Positions 33,033 to 43,555 are shown, counted from the first letter of the stretch. The stretch: 64,000 nucleotides of DNA from Bacillus salacetis (GCF_003581585.1 NZ_QXIR01000007.1:86787-150786), one strand, 5' to 3'. A program made the numbers and translations. The notes: generated from the sequence alone by a model not told the origin.

Positions 33033-33851
33033 ATGAAACCATTGCAAGGGAAGGTTGCTGTTGTGGCAGGTGCATCCCGCGGAGCAGGCAGAGGCATTGC
33101 ATTCGAATTGGGAAGTGCGGGAGCTGAGGTTTATGTGACAGGCAGGAGTGTAAAGGGGGAGACAACCGATAATCGGCCAGAAACGATTGAAGAAACTGCT
33201 GCAGGCGTCACTTTACGCGGTGGAAAAGGCATCGCCATACGCTGCGACCATACAAAAGACAGTGATGTGAAAGAGCTGTTTGCACATATAGAAGAGGAGC
33301 ACGGACGGATCGACATTTTAGTCAATAGTGTATTTGGCGGTTCTGAAAGTTCGCTGCCATCAGGAGAAGGACGCCTTTTTTGGCAGAGGCCGCCGGAGCA
33401 TTGGGAGGCTATGATGGTTGCCGGTCCGCAAGCCTACTTGCGGACTGCCCGATATGCTGCACCGTTGATGACGAAGCACCGGCAAGGTTTGATTGTAAAT
33501 GTAACGTTCTTTATGAAGGATAGGGCCGCAGGTAATTTATATTACGATTTAGCTATGAATGCCATCAATCGTATGACCAATGGTATGGCTAAGGAGTTGA
33601 AGGACTATCATGTTTCGGCAATTGCACTCTGCCCGGGATGGATGCGTACAGAAAGAGTTACAGACTCAGGTTATGGGCCAGAAGATGGAACGACGGAAAC
33701 TACGGCGTATGCCGGACGTGCTGTTGCAGCCTTGGCATCCGATCCTCACGTATCGAATATTTCCGGCGAAGCAGTCATGGTGGCTGACCTGGCCAGAAAA
33801 TATGGCTTTACCGATATAGACGGGACTCAGCCTTTGCCGTTTGAAGGGTAA
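33033..33851 (+). CDS. SDR-family protein with altered catalytic residues
   Basis: 272-residue short-chain dehydrogenase/reductase fold, closest in style to DHRS1-like SDRs. The cofactor loop GASRGAGRGIA (residues 13-23) and NSVFGG (in place of NNAG) are present. The catalytic tetrad is not intact: the YxxxK motif reads Y171-DLA-M175, with Met in place of Lys, and the expected Ser in the preceding strand is absent (VNVTFFMKDRAAG). It may be a non-classical reductase or an inactive paralogue. GGGGGAG lies upstream of ATG 33033. Located after cat, followed by array 3. Confidence 0.85.
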   Translation: MKPLQGKVAVVAGASRGAGRGIAFELGSAGAEVYVTGRSVKGETTDNRPETIEETAAGVTLRGGKGIAIRCDHTKDSDVKELFAHIEEEHGRIDILVNSVFGGSESSLPSGEGRLFWQRPPEHWEAMMVAGPQAYLRTARYAAPLMTKHRQGLIVNVTFFMKDRAAGNLYYDLAMNAINRMTNGMAKELKDYHVSAIALCPGWMRTERVTDSGYGPEDGTTETTAYAGRAVAALASDPHVSNISGEAVMVADLARKYGFTDIDGTQPLPFEG

Positions 33852-33879
33852 TCAGTTTTTGGAAGGGTTTAAGAGGGCC

Positions 33880-34118
33880 AAGCCACACACAAAACCCGAC
33901 GTAATTTGTAGGAGACTTGGGGTAAGAAATCCCACTCACATACATATACCCGCCCTATTGGTAGGTGACTGCGGGCAGGGTATCGAACCTACATATAAAA
34001 GCGGGGACTATTGTGTGTAAATGAGAGTGAAAAACAAACTCACCCACAAATCCAGCCACTATTGGCAGGCGAACGGAGGAAAGCGTAGAACTTACATAAA
34101 GTCGATCACCATTGAAAA
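33880..34118. repeat. Degenerate ~53-bp intergenic tandem repeat (array 3)
   Basis: Landmarks recur at about 50-54-bp steps: TAATTTGTAGG near 33902, CTATTGGTAGG at 33955, CTATTGTG at 34008, CTATTGGCAGG at 34059 and CCATTG at 34109. ACACAAAACCCG and ACATATACCCG precede the first two. More decayed than array 2. It lies between the convergent SDR gene and acuC. Confidence 0.65.
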
Positions 34119-34160
34119 AGCAGCTCATCAAGTGAACAAAATTGCCCTATACAAGCACCA

Positions 34161-34248
34161 CGAAAAAGACTCGTCATTGTGACTTGCCCCATAAAAGTTA
34201 GACATCAATCTACCTTTTTGGGTTCTGTTCAGTGCCGAGTCTTTTTCG
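34161..34248 (-). terminator. acuC terminator with an insert in its loop
   Basis: CGAAAAAGACTCG (34161-34173) and CGAGTCTTTTTCG (34236-34248) form a perfect 13-bp stem. On the minus strand it follows the acuC stop at 34253 directly and ends in a T-run. The loop is unusually long (62 nt) because it contains the palindrome at 34180-34231. Confidence 0.8.
34180..34231. mobile_element. 52-bp palindrome resembling paired IS ends
   Basis: One side reads TGACTTGCCCCATAAAAGTT, the other in complement TGAACAGAACCCAAAAAGGT: two imperfect inverted copies beginning TGA and sharing CCCA-AAAAG-TAGA. The TG…CA ends and the AAAAGTTAGACA string resemble termini of IS3/IS150-group elements from memory. No transposase between them. 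Likely a relic or a miniature form. Confidence 0.45.
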
Positions 34249-34252
34249 CGTT

Positions 34253-35434
34253 CTATTGTGCTGATGATTTATTGCTTCCCTGCTGCTGCCGCAGTTGATA
34301 GAGTGCTTTATCAACAGTCTGGGAATTCTTCTCTGTAATTTCCGGCTTCCGGGGGATGGCAGGATAGATTCCCGGAGGATCATCCCAGCTTACCGGGAGG
34401 GTGACAGGGGCCATTTCCTGCCAGCGCTCGGTCCAGTTCCTTGGAAAATGGAGGAGGCTGTCATTACGCTGGGCCATTTCCATCCATAAGAGGCTCCATG
34501 CACGGGGCACCACCCGCCAGATGTCATATCCTCCCCCGCCTACAGCGATCCATCGACCGTCACAATATTGGTGAGCGAGCTCATGGGTGATCTTTGGGAT
34601 CTCCTGATAAATTTTCATGGTCGAAGACAGATGTGTCAGCGGGTCAAAGTAGTGTGCATCGGTACCATTCTGAGATAAAATGACGTCCGGCTTGAAAAAC
34701 TTGATGACTTCCCGAAAAGCTGTTTCATAAGCGCTTAGCCAGGATTCATCCTCTGTAAAGGCATCGAGCGGGACATTGAAGGAATAGCCATAGCCTTTTC
34801 CATGTCCGCGTTCATTGATGTTCCCAGTGCCGGGGAATAGATAGCGTCCGGTTTCATGGATGGACAGGGTACACACGTCGGGATCATCGTAAAAGGTCCA
34901 TTGGACACCGTCGCCATGATGGGCATCTGTGTCAATATACAAAACCCTGGCATTATACTTCTCCTGCATATACTTGATTGCTACCGAGCTGTCATTATAA
35001 ATGCAAAATCCGGAAGCCTTCCCCTTAAAGCCGTGATGCAGGCCGCCTCCAAAGTGGGCAGCATGCTTTGCGGCCCCTTCCATGACAAGGTCGACGGCCG
35101 TCAAAGTGCCGCCTACCATAAGGGAGCTGGCTTCGTGCATCCCTTTGAAAATCGGGGTATCTTCAGTCCCGATTCCGTAGCTTTCGGCTTTGTCCGCAGG
35201 AAGGGAACCATTCCCCGCACTTTTGACAGCGCTTACGAACGCAGGGTCATGAACCAAGTGCAGTTCTTCATCAGTTGCCATCCTTGGTTCCACAATATCA
35301 TCTTCATGCAGGGCACCTGCTTCTCGAAGCAGGTCGATGGTCAGTTTTAGCCTGAATTGATTGAAGGGGTGGCTTTCTGAAAAGCGGTAATCTAACAGCT
35401 TATCAGAATAAACAAATAAGGCTTCCTTCGTCAT
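34253..35434 (-). CDS. acuC: Acetoin utilization protein AcuC (class I/II deacetylase)
   Basis: 393-residue zinc-dependent histone-deacetylase-family protein that removes the acetyl group from AcsA Lys549 and so reactivates it. Visible motifs: HHGF near GGLHHGFKGKASGFC, DTDAHHGDGVQ (zinc Asp and His), HETGRYLFPGTG, ILSQNGTDAHYFDPL (zinc Asp region) and GGGGYD (catalytic Tyr). The ATG at 35434 overlaps the acuB stop (ATGA), so translation is coupled. Last gene of acuA-acuB-acuC. Confidence 0.95.
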   Translation of the reverse strand: MTKEALFVYSDKLLDYRFSESHPFNQFRLKLTIDLLREAGALHEDDIVEPRMATDEELHLVHDPAFVSAVKSAGNGSLPADKAESYGIGTEDTPIFKGMHEASSLMVGGTLTAVDLVMEGAAKHAAHFGGGLHHGFKGKASGFCIYNDSSVAIKYMQEKYNARVLYIDTDAHHGDGVQWTFYDDPDVCTLSIHETGRYLFPGTGNINERGHGKGYGYSFNVPLDAFTEDESWLSAYETAFREVIKFFKPDVILSQNGTDAHYFDPLTHLSSTMKIYQEIPKITHELAHQYCDGRWIAVGGGGYDIWRVVPRAWSLLWMEMAQRNDSLLHFPRNWTERWQEMAPVTLPVSWDDPPGIYPAIPRKPEITEKNSQTVDKALYQLRQQQGSNKSSAQ

Positions 35435-36078
35435 GACGGCATACCGGGCATGTTCGGCCAGAGGACTTCATACCCTTCTTTCTTTAAATCATCAATGACA
35501 GACGTTGGATTGATTGTCCGTACTCTAAAGACAAGAATTTTATATTTTTCATCATTTTTATCAGGGTAAACAAGTACACTGTGAATGTTTGCATTGTGAT
35601 TGCGGATAATCCCGGCGACTTCATAGAGCACGCCGGAACGGTTTTCCACCTTCACTTCAATCTGCGAGCCTGGCTGAAGCGCCCCTGTTAATTGAATCAA
35701 AGTATAGAGAATATCGGTCTCAGTGATGATGCCGACCAATTTATTTTCTTTTACAATCGGCAGACAGCCAATGTGATGCTCATAAAACAGAGCAGCCGCC
35801 TCTTCAACAAAGTCGAGTGGATGGCCGGTAACAACCTCTGTTTTCATGATCAGCCTCAAAGGATTCTGAAGCTCTTCAGCCGCCTTCTCTTTTTGGAAAA
35901 TGGAAGGGGTCCCGTCTTTTACATCTCTGTCACTGACTATGCCGATTACCTTCATGTTGACATCGACAATTGGAATATGCCTGATTTTTTTTTCGCGAAG
36001 GGTCTTGATTGCCTGTTCTATAGTATCGTCCGCTCTTAGTGTCTCTACATCCGTTTTCATGATTTCTTCTACTATCAT
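35431..36078 (-). CDS. acuB: AcuB, CBS- and ACT-domain protein
   Basis: 215 residues: tandem CBS domains (about 1-60 and 75-135, e.g. KIRHIPIVDVNMKVIGIVSDRDV and HIGCLPIVKENKLVGIITETDIL) followed by an ACT domain (about 140-210, GVLYEVAGIIRNHNANIHSVLV). CBS pairs bind adenosyl ligands, so AcuB may sense energy state for the acetate module; its exact function is unknown. It lies between acuA (27-bp gap) and acuC (overlap). Confidence 0.94.
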   Translation of the reverse strand: MIVEEIMKTDVETLRADDTIEQAIKTLREKKIRHIPIVDVNMKVIGIVSDRDVKDGTPSIFQKEKAAEELQNPLRLIMKTEVVTGHPLDFVEEAAALFYEHHIGCLPIVKENKLVGIITETDILYTLIQLTGALQPGSQIEVKVENRSGVLYEVAGIIRNHNANIHSVLVYPDKNDEKYKILVFRVRTINPTSVIDDLKKEGYEVLWPNMPGMPS

Positions 36079-36105
36079 GGTTTTCCATCCCCTTTGAGAG
36101 AGTCA

Positions 36106-36738
36106 TTAATACATATAGCGGTTCATGAATCTCAATCTGTCAAACTGCTGGACAGAATCGCTATTGATCCTTTTACCGATCCTGGCCATCAGGCAGTTGG
36201 CGGGATGCGAACTGATCTCAGGATCATCTGTCGCATAATATTCCAATCCGCCTGCATTCATCATTTTTTCCATGATCTTCCGGTATTCCCACACGTTAAG
36301 GCCGGTGCCTTTCAAATCCCAGTGCCAATAATATTCCGTTGTGATGATGATGTAGTCTTCCATGGCATCGTCCATCATCGATACCTTCAGCAGATTCTTT
36401 CCAACGGATGCTCCCCTGAATTTCGGAATGACCTCAATCGCCCCAAGCTCTATCAACTCTTCCATATTCCCCTGTGACCATCGTTCGAGCGGGTCGGGAT
36501 ACAGATATGTAACATAGCCGACTATGACGTTATCTTCCCTTGCTATGATGATCCGTCCTTCCGGCAGCTCGGATATCTCGACTATGGCTTTATGCTGCTT
36601 TGCCGGCAAACGGAAGGCCGTTAAATCTTCGTGGAACTCCAAATCTATCAATTGATTGACCGGAACCGGCCCTTCGATGATGATCTTTCCTTTTGGGGTT
36701 TTGAGTTCCATTGCATTATACGTTTTTTGGTGGTTCAT
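36106..36738 (-). CDS. acuA: Protein acetyltransferase AcuA
   Basis: 210-residue GNAT-fold enzyme that acetylates and inactivates AcsA. The central GNAT core includes IARENVIVGYVTYLYPDPLERWSQ, the LGAIEVIPKFRGASVGKNLLK segment with the R/Q-x-x-G-x-G/A acetyl-CoA loop, then YIIITTEYYWHWDLKGTGLNVWEYRKIMEKMM. First gene of the minus-strand acu operon, divergent from acsA across a 236-bp region with a cre site. Confidence 0.95.
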   Translation of the reverse strand: MNHQKTYNAMELKTPKGKIIIEGPVPVNQLIDLEFHEDLTAFRLPAKQHKAIVEISELPEGRIIIAREDNVIVGYVTYLYPDPLERWSQGNMEELIELGAIEVIPKFRGASVGKNLLKVSMMDDAMEDYIIITTEYYWHWDLKGTGLNVWEYRKIMEKMMNAGGLEYYATDDPEISSHPANCLMARIGKRINSDSVQQFDRLRFMNRYMY

Positions 36739-36848
36739 TTTGTCACCGCCTCAAAATAATATACATGGTCATTATGACACAAAACCAAAATCCAAAACAG
36801 AGCGGTTAAGCGCTCTATTATAGCGTTTTTATGAATCTTTTTCATATA

Positions 36849-36864
36849 GGGAAAGCGCTGCACA
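36849..36864. promoter_or_regulatory. cre site (CcpA operator) between acuA and acsA
   Basis: GGGAAAGCGCTGCACA, centred on the GCGC palindrome of the cre consensus TGWAARCGYTWNCW with few mismatches. It lies in the divergent acuA/acsA promoter region, where a cre is known in B. subtilis. A nearby palindrome AGAGCG-N6-CGCTCT (36799-36816) is of unknown role. Confidence 0.75.
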
Positions 36865-36908
36865 TATCCTTATTATAACAAAAAGTAATAAACGGACAAT
36901 TTTTAAAA

Positions 36909-36937
36909 TTGAGAAAAAAAGATTTTTGTACTATAAT
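36909..36937 (+). promoter_or_regulatory. Sigma-A promoter of acsA
   Basis: TTGAGA (36909-36914), 17-bp spacer, TATAAT (36932-36937), about 38 bp upstream of the acsA start. Confidence 0.75.
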
Positions 36938-36974
36938 AATATAGTAAATTCTTACATAGGGAGGAATCGCTCGT

Positions 36975-38693
36975 ATGAAGTTGGAAGCGCTGCCAGCAAC
37001 TCAAGGAAATTACAATCTTTCCAGTTACGAAGATACGTATAAGAATTTCGATTGGGATGAAATCAAAAAGAATTTTTCCTGGAATGAAACAGGACGTGTG
37101 AATATTGCGTATGAAGCGATCGACAGGCACGCAGAATCATTCAGGAAGAATAAAGTCGCACTGTACTACACAGATGACAGCAGAGATGAAAAGTATACCT
37201 TCAGGGAAATGAAAAACCTTACGAATAAAGCAGGAAATGTCTTGAAAACGTATGGTGATGTGGAAAAAGGCGACAGAGTATTCATCTTTATGCCGAGATC
37301 ACCTGAATTGTATTTTACCGTTCTTGGTGCATTGAAACTTGGCGCAATCGTCGGGCCGTTGTTTGAAGCATTCATGGAGGGGGCTGTCAGGGACCGCTTG
37401 GAAGACAGTGAAGCGAAAGTCCTGGTTACGACTCCTGAACTGCTTGACAGGGTGCCTGTTGATGAACTGCCGGCACTTAAACATGTCCTGCTCGTCGGAG
37501 AGGATATAGAGGAAAACGGAAAATATGTAGATTACATGTCCCGTTTTGAAGCAGCAAGCGAGAAACTTGATATCGAGTGGGTTGATCTGACGGATGGAAT
37601 GATCCTTCATTATACTTCTGGCTCTACCGGAAAGCCGAAGGGCGTGCTGCATGTCCATAATGCCATGCTTCAGCATTACCAGACTGCCAAATGGGTCCTC
37701 GACCTCCAGGAAGAGGATGTATACTGGTGTACAGCTGACCCGGGCTGGGTGACCGGCACTTCATACGGCATATTCGGACCTTGGCTTACCGGGGCATCGA
37801 ACATCATCGCGGGTGGAAGGTTCAAGCCCGAGAAGTGGTACAACACGATTCAAAAATACGGCGTTACCGTTTGGTACAGTGCACCTACTGCCTTCCGTAT
37901 GCTGATGGGTGCAGGGGATGAGGTGGTTAAGCAGTTCGATCTCAGCAGCCTGAGACATATCCTCAGTGTCGGGGAGCCGTTGAATCCTGAAGTTATCCGC
38001 TGGGGAGTGAAAGTATTCAATCTCCGTATCCATGATACATGGTGGATGACCGAAACCGGCGGACAGGTCATTTGCAACTATCCTTGCATGGAAATCAAGC
38101 CAGGATCAATGGGGAAACCGATTCCTGGCATCAAGGCAGCGATTGTCGATGACCAGGGGAATGAGCTTCCTCCATATCGAATGGGGAACCTTGCCATCAA
38201 GCGGGGCTGGCCGTCCATGATGAATGCCATCTGGAAGAATGAACAGAAATATGATTCATACTTCATGCCTGGCGACTGGTATGTATCAGGAGATTCCGCG
38301 TACATGGATGAAGACGGATACTTTTGGTTCCAGGGACGTATTGATGATGTCATCATGACTTCCGGTGAGAGGGTAGGGCCGTTCGAAGTGGAAAGCAAAC
38401 TGGTTGAACATCCGGCCGTCGCAGAAGCTGGTGTCATCGGTAAGCCAGATCCTGTCCGAGGAGAAATCATCAAAGCATTCGTTGCTTTGCGTGAAGGATA
38501 CGAAGTGACGGATGAGCTGAAAGAAGAAATCCGCCAATTTGTGAAAAAGGGATTGGCTGCCCATGCAGCGCCAAGGGAAATCGAGTTCAAGGATAAACTG
38601 CCGAAAACACGCAGCGGGAAGATCATGAGACGTGTACTGAAAGCATGGGAACTTGACCTCCCTACCGGCGACCTTTCAACAATGGAAGAATGA
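36975..38693 (+). CDS. acsA: Acetyl-CoA synthetase AcsA
   Basis: 572-residue AMP-forming acetate–CoA ligase. Adenylation motifs: YTSGSTGKPKG (P-loop, about 215-225), the WMTETGG motif, YVSGDSA and the hinge GRIDDVI. The acetylation target is Lys549 in RSGKIMRR, the very residue modified by AcuA in B. subtilis. It assimilates acetate when glucose is gone, fitting the cre site upstream and the divergent acuABC control genes. AGGAGG precedes ATG 36975. Confidence 0.97.
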   Translation: MKLEALPATQGNYNLSSYEDTYKNFDWDEIKKNFSWNETGRVNIAYEAIDRHAESFRKNKVALYYTDDSRDEKYTFREMKNLTNKAGNVLKTYGDVEKGDRVFIFMPRSPELYFTVLGALKLGAIVGPLFEAFMEGAVRDRLEDSEAKVLVTTPELLDRVPVDELPALKHVLLVGEDIEENGKYVDYMSRFEAASEKLDIEWVDLTDGMILHYTSGSTGKPKGVLHVHNAMLQHYQTAKWVLDLQEEDVYWCTADPGWVTGTSYGIFGPWLTGASNIIAGGRFKPEKWYNTIQKYGVTVWYSAPTAFRMLMGAGDEVVKQFDLSSLRHILSVGEPLNPEVIRWGVKVFNLRIHDTWWMTETGGQVICNYPCMEIKPGSMGKPIPGIKAAIVDDQGNELPPYRMGNLAIKRGWPSMMNAIWKNEQKYDSYFMPGDWYVSGDSAYMDEDGYFWFQGRIDDVIMTSGERVGPFEVESKLVEHPAVAEAGVIGKPDPVRGEIIKAFVALREGYEVTDELKEEIRQFVKKGLAAHAAPREIEFKDKLPKTRSGKIMRRVLKAWELDLPTGDLSTMEE

Positions 38694-38705
38694 TATGAAC
38701 GTATT

Positions 38706-38735
38706 AAACCGCTCAGCTGGCTGGGCGGTTTTTTG
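38706..38735 (+). terminator. acsA terminator
   Basis: AACCGCTCAGCTGGCTGGGCGGTT stem-loop with T-run. Confidence 0.9.
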
Positions 38736-38746
38736 GTCCCTGCAAT

Positions 38747-38803
38747 CCTTTAACGCTTTAGCAGAGCCGGGGACAGTCCCCCATCCTGCTAAAGCGTTAA
38801 AGG
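38747..38803. repeat. 57-bp REP-like palindrome, copy 2
   Basis: Arms CCTTTAACGCTTTAGCAG… and complement meet at GGGGACAGTCCCC, with about 24 of 28 pairs matched. Same architecture and centre as the element at 21936-21990, again directly after a terminator. Confidence 0.88.
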
Positions 38804-38805
38804 AA

Positions 38806-38841
38806 ACAAAGAGGTGATCCGCAAAGCAGATCACCTCTTTT
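38806..38841 (-). terminator. Terminator of the PBP gene
   Basis: AAAGAGGTGATC/GATCACCTCTTT stem just beyond the stop of the minus-strand PBP gene; T-run on that strand. Confidence 0.9.
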
Positions 38842-38850
38842 GTCATGCTA

Positions 38851-41784
38851 TTATTCTTGGTTATTTCCATCTCCGCCGGAGCCTGAGTCACTTTCTCCGC
38901 CAGTATCTCCGGAATCAGTACCGCCACCACCTGAGCCGCCGCCTGATTCATCGGTGTCCGGTTTGGGATCTGCAGGTTCATCGGGTTTATCTGGTTTTGG
39001 TTTTTCCTCTTTAGGAGGTTTGGGTTCTTCCTTTTCTTTTCCAACCCGAACAGTGTTTGATTTCCCGGATTGCTTTCCGGCTACGTCTACCGCCACTACA
39101 TAATATTCTCCATTGCCGAGGGAAGCAACCAAGTCTGAATCAGATTTAACGCTTGCTACTTTTTGTCCGCTTACTGTGAAGACCCTGTAGCCCACAACAT
39201 CGTTGCTGGCTGATGCAGTCCAGGTCACTTTATTTCCGGAAGCATTTGCTTTGACCGTTCCCGGTGCTGCACCGTCATCCTCGATCTTATTTTCAGCGAC
39301 AAGGATGTTCTTATATCTTTCTTCGTCAGCAGGAATCAACTGGCGGGGATCCGCCTTGATACCGTTAAGGACACCCTCAACAAAATCCGGGTTTAATATG
39401 ACTCCCGGCTGTGAAAACTCTGCAGGGGTCGAGTCAAGCGCCAGATACTTCTTGCCGTTCACCATTACATACCTGCTGCTGAGAAGGCTGTCATCTGTCT
39501 TGCTTGGCACATACTTCGCATTGAACAAGTCGCTCTTTACCAAACCAGCCTGGCTGCAGGCCTCAGAAGGCAGCAAACCTGAAATTCCACAGAAGGATCT
39601 TGTCACTACACCCTCCGGTGACTGGAATGAAGCATCCGGATCAATCAAGTCCGGTGCAAGATCATGTGCATCATTCAGAAGGTAAGACCATAAACGGATA
39701 TTTCTCAAACCGTAATGTCCATACGTTTCCATTGCTCTGTACATGGATTGCGGATCATCATATCCAAACCACGTACCGAATGTAATGCTAGGGTTTGAGG
39801 CGATGAACCAGTGGTCCTTGTAATCCTGTGTTGTCCCTGACTTTCCAGCCCAGTCGGAAGAAAAGTTAAGGAATTTCTTGGCATATCGTCCTGTTCCTGC
39901 ATAGTGATCAAGGGTATCCCGCATCATATCAATGGTCATATATGCGGTTTGAGGACTGAATACATCCACAGGATCAATTTCATGCTGATAAATCGTTTTG
40001 CCATTTTTATCGACTATCTTATCAATCATATACGCATCGACGAATTTCCCGCCATTAGCAAATGTTGTATAAGCATTTGTATTTTCTTCAAGTGTAACTC
40101 CGCGCTCCATACCCCCAAGGGAAAGGGAATAGTTCTCTTTCTCGCGGCTGGTCAAGGTCGAGAAGCCCATTTTTTCAAGGAACTGGATAGGCTGCTTATC
40201 AAAGATCTTGGTGTATAACCTTGCCGCAGGGATGTTCAGGGATTCAGCCAGCGCATATCTGGCTGGGATGAGCCCATTATAGTTAAACGAATAGTTCTGC
40301 GGCGACCACATGACTCCATTTCCGGCCATGATGGACATTTCCACATCAGGCAGTGGTGACCCTGGTCCAATCTCACCGAATTCCAATGCCGGAGCATATA
40401 CAAGCAGAGGCTTCATCGTTGATCCATTCTGACGGATGGACTGTGTTGCATGGTTCAACTGTTCCTGCTTGAAGTCCCGTCCGCCGACGAAGCTGATGAT
40501 CCTGCCTGATTTGTTTTCAATCATGATGGCACCGACCTGTACAGGATTTGGGACTTCTACTTCTTCTCCTGTTTCCGGATCAACTTCCGTACTGGTAAGT
40601 TCTTGTCCATACATCTCATAAGCATCTTTAGTCTTTTGCATGCTGTCATAGATTTCTTTATTTATTGTCGAGTGGATATGATACCCCCGCTGTCTCATTT
40701 CCCGGTCAGCGAGTGTCGTGTATTTTTCATATAATTCATCGTTATTCGCAAGGTCATCTTCTGAATATCCATCTTTTTCGGCGAGGATCTTAGAGATGAT
40801 TTCCATGGCGCGGTTTTCAATTTCAGCCGTCAGCCAAGGGTAGTTGTCGTTAACTGATGGTTTCGGCCCGATGAAATCTTTCGTAATATCATAGCTGGAT
40901 GCCTTTTGATATTCTTCTTCTGTAATGTAGTCTTCTTCATACATACGGTATAGGACAGTCTGCATCCTGGATAGGCCGGGTTCCAGGTTTTCTTTTAATT
41001 TTCCTCCGTTTGTAAAAGGAGTGTAGGCAAAAGGTGCCTGCGGAAGTCCCGCAATAAAGGCTGACTGGGGCAGGCTCAGATCTTTCGGTTCAACACCGAA
41101 GATTCCTTTAGAGGCAGATTTGACCCCCGCAATGTTCCTGCCCGAAGAGTTACGGCCGAGTGTGGCAACGTTCAGGTATGCTTCAAGGATTTCATCTTTT
41201 TCAAAGAAGCGTTCCAGCCTCATGGCCAGCAGAATCTCCTTTGCTTTCCGGTCAAAGGATACTTCATTCGTCAGGATCTGGTTCTTGATCAACTGTTGTG
41301 TAAGCGTGCTTCCGCCTGTCTGGGAAGCGGAATTCGTGAATTCCTGCAGGATTGCGCGGAGGATCGCTTTAGGGACGACGCCATTATGCTCTTTAAAATA
41401 TTCATCCTCGGTTGCAATCAGGGCGTTCACCAAATCATCCGACACTTCATCGATACTGACTTCTTCACGTTCTAAATCGGTTCTCATTTTTCCCAGGTAG
41501 ACATCATTCGAAAAGTAGAGCTGTGAGGTTTCTTCGTAATTATAGATATCCTGTTTCATGTTGTCATAAGGGCGGATGGGTTCTTCTTTTACCAAGGAAG
41601 CAAAATAACCCGCTCCTACTCCGCCTGCGAAAGCCGTACCGAGAACACCAACCACAATTAAGATCAATAATAAATTCCAAAGAACTCCATAAGTGATCCT
41701 GGCACGTTTTAAAAATCTATTGTTAGTAAAAAACTTGATGACAGGTTGAATTCGCTGCAGCAAAGATTGAAATTTTTCCTTCAT
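38851..41784 (-). CDS. Class A penicillin-binding protein with FN3-like C-terminus
   Basis: 977-residue bifunctional peptidoglycan synthase. Basic cytoplasmic tail, membrane helix (about 34-60), glycosyltransferase GT51 with catalytic Glu126 in ATEDEYF and GGSTLTQQ (158-165), then a transpeptidase with S455-T-M-K458, SLN (515-517) and KSGTT (648-652). A fibronectin-III-like domain (about 850-910) and a Lys/Pro- then Gly/Ser/Asp-rich tail close it. ATG 41784 is chosen: GGGGGAG is upstream, and the longer frame to 41922 crosses the promoter. An extended -10 (TGCTATAAT, complement of 41812-41820) precedes it. Related to PBP1A/PBP2D types; no exact symbol assigned. Confidence 0.93.
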   Translation of the reverse strand: MKEKFQSLLQRIQPVIKFFTNNRFLKRARITYGVLWNLLLILIVVGVLGTAFAGGVGAGYFASLVKEEPIRPYDNMKQDIYNYEETSQLYFSNDVYLGKMRTDLEREEVSIDEVSDDLVNALIATEDEYFKEHNGVVPKAILRAILQEFTNSASQTGGSTLTQQLIKNQILTNEVSFDRKAKEILLAMRLERFFEKDEILEAYLNVATLGRNSSGRNIAGVKSASKGIFGVEPKDLSLPQSAFIAGLPQAPFAYTPFTNGGKLKENLEPGLSRMQTVLYRMYEEDYITEEEYQKASSYDITKDFIGPKPSVNDNYPWLTAEIENRAMEIISKILAEKDGYSEDDLANNDELYEKYTTLADREMRQRGYHIHSTINKEIYDSMQKTKDAYEMYGQELTSTEVDPETGEEVEVPNPVQVGAIMIENKSGRIISFVGGRDFKQEQLNHATQSIRQNGSTMKPLLVYAPALEFGEIGPGSPLPDVEMSIMAGNGVMWSPQNYSFNYNGLIPARYALAESLNIPAARLYTKIFDKQPIQFLEKMGFSTLTSREKENYSLSLGGMERGVTLEENTNAYTTFANGGKFVDAYMIDKIVDKNGKTIYQHEIDPVDVFSPQTAYMTIDMMRDTLDHYAGTGRYAKKFLNFSSDWAGKSGTTQDYKDHWFIASNPSITFGTWFGYDDPQSMYRAMETYGHYGLRNIRLWSYLLNDAHDLAPDLIDPDASFQSPEGVVTRSFCGISGLLPSEACSQAGLVKSDLFNAKYVPSKTDDSLLSSRYVMVNGKKYLALDSTPAEFSQPGVILNPDFVEGVLNGIKADPRQLIPADEERYKNILVAENKIEDDGAAPGTVKANASGNKVTWTASASNDVVGYRVFTVSGQKVASVKSDSDLVASLGNGEYYVVAVDVAGKQSGKSNTVRVGKEKEEPKPPKEEKPKPDKPDEPADPKPDTDESGGGSGGGGTDSGDTGGESDSGSGGDGNNQE

Positions 41785-41977
41785 ATATACACTCCCCCTA
41801 AAATCATCTATATTATAGCATAATTCGACGATGGAAAGGCTGCAATACTGAAATTCTAAAGGTATATACTGGGAAGGATTCAGTGTAAGGGATAAAAAAA
41901 GGGATGGTGAGGAAATTGACAAAGAGGATGAAACTATGTTAAAAAGATGATATCTGAGAAATTTTCATAATGATATG

Positions 41978-43506
<1,529 letters not shown>

Positions 43507-43515
43507 TAGTCATAC

Positions 43516-43549
43516 AAAAAAGAGGCGCTTCCAGGAATCGCCTCTTTTT
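43516..43549. terminator. Terminator between tyrS and terC-like gene
   Basis: AAAAAGAGGCG/CGCCTCTTTTT stem with an 11-nt loop, usable in both directions. Confidence 0.92.
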
Positions 43550-43555
43550 GGCAGC

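Noticed and set aside
36799..36816. Second cre site in the acuA/acsA gap
   Set aside because: AGAGCGGTTAAGCGCTCT is palindromic but has several mismatches to the cre consensus; kept only as a remark.
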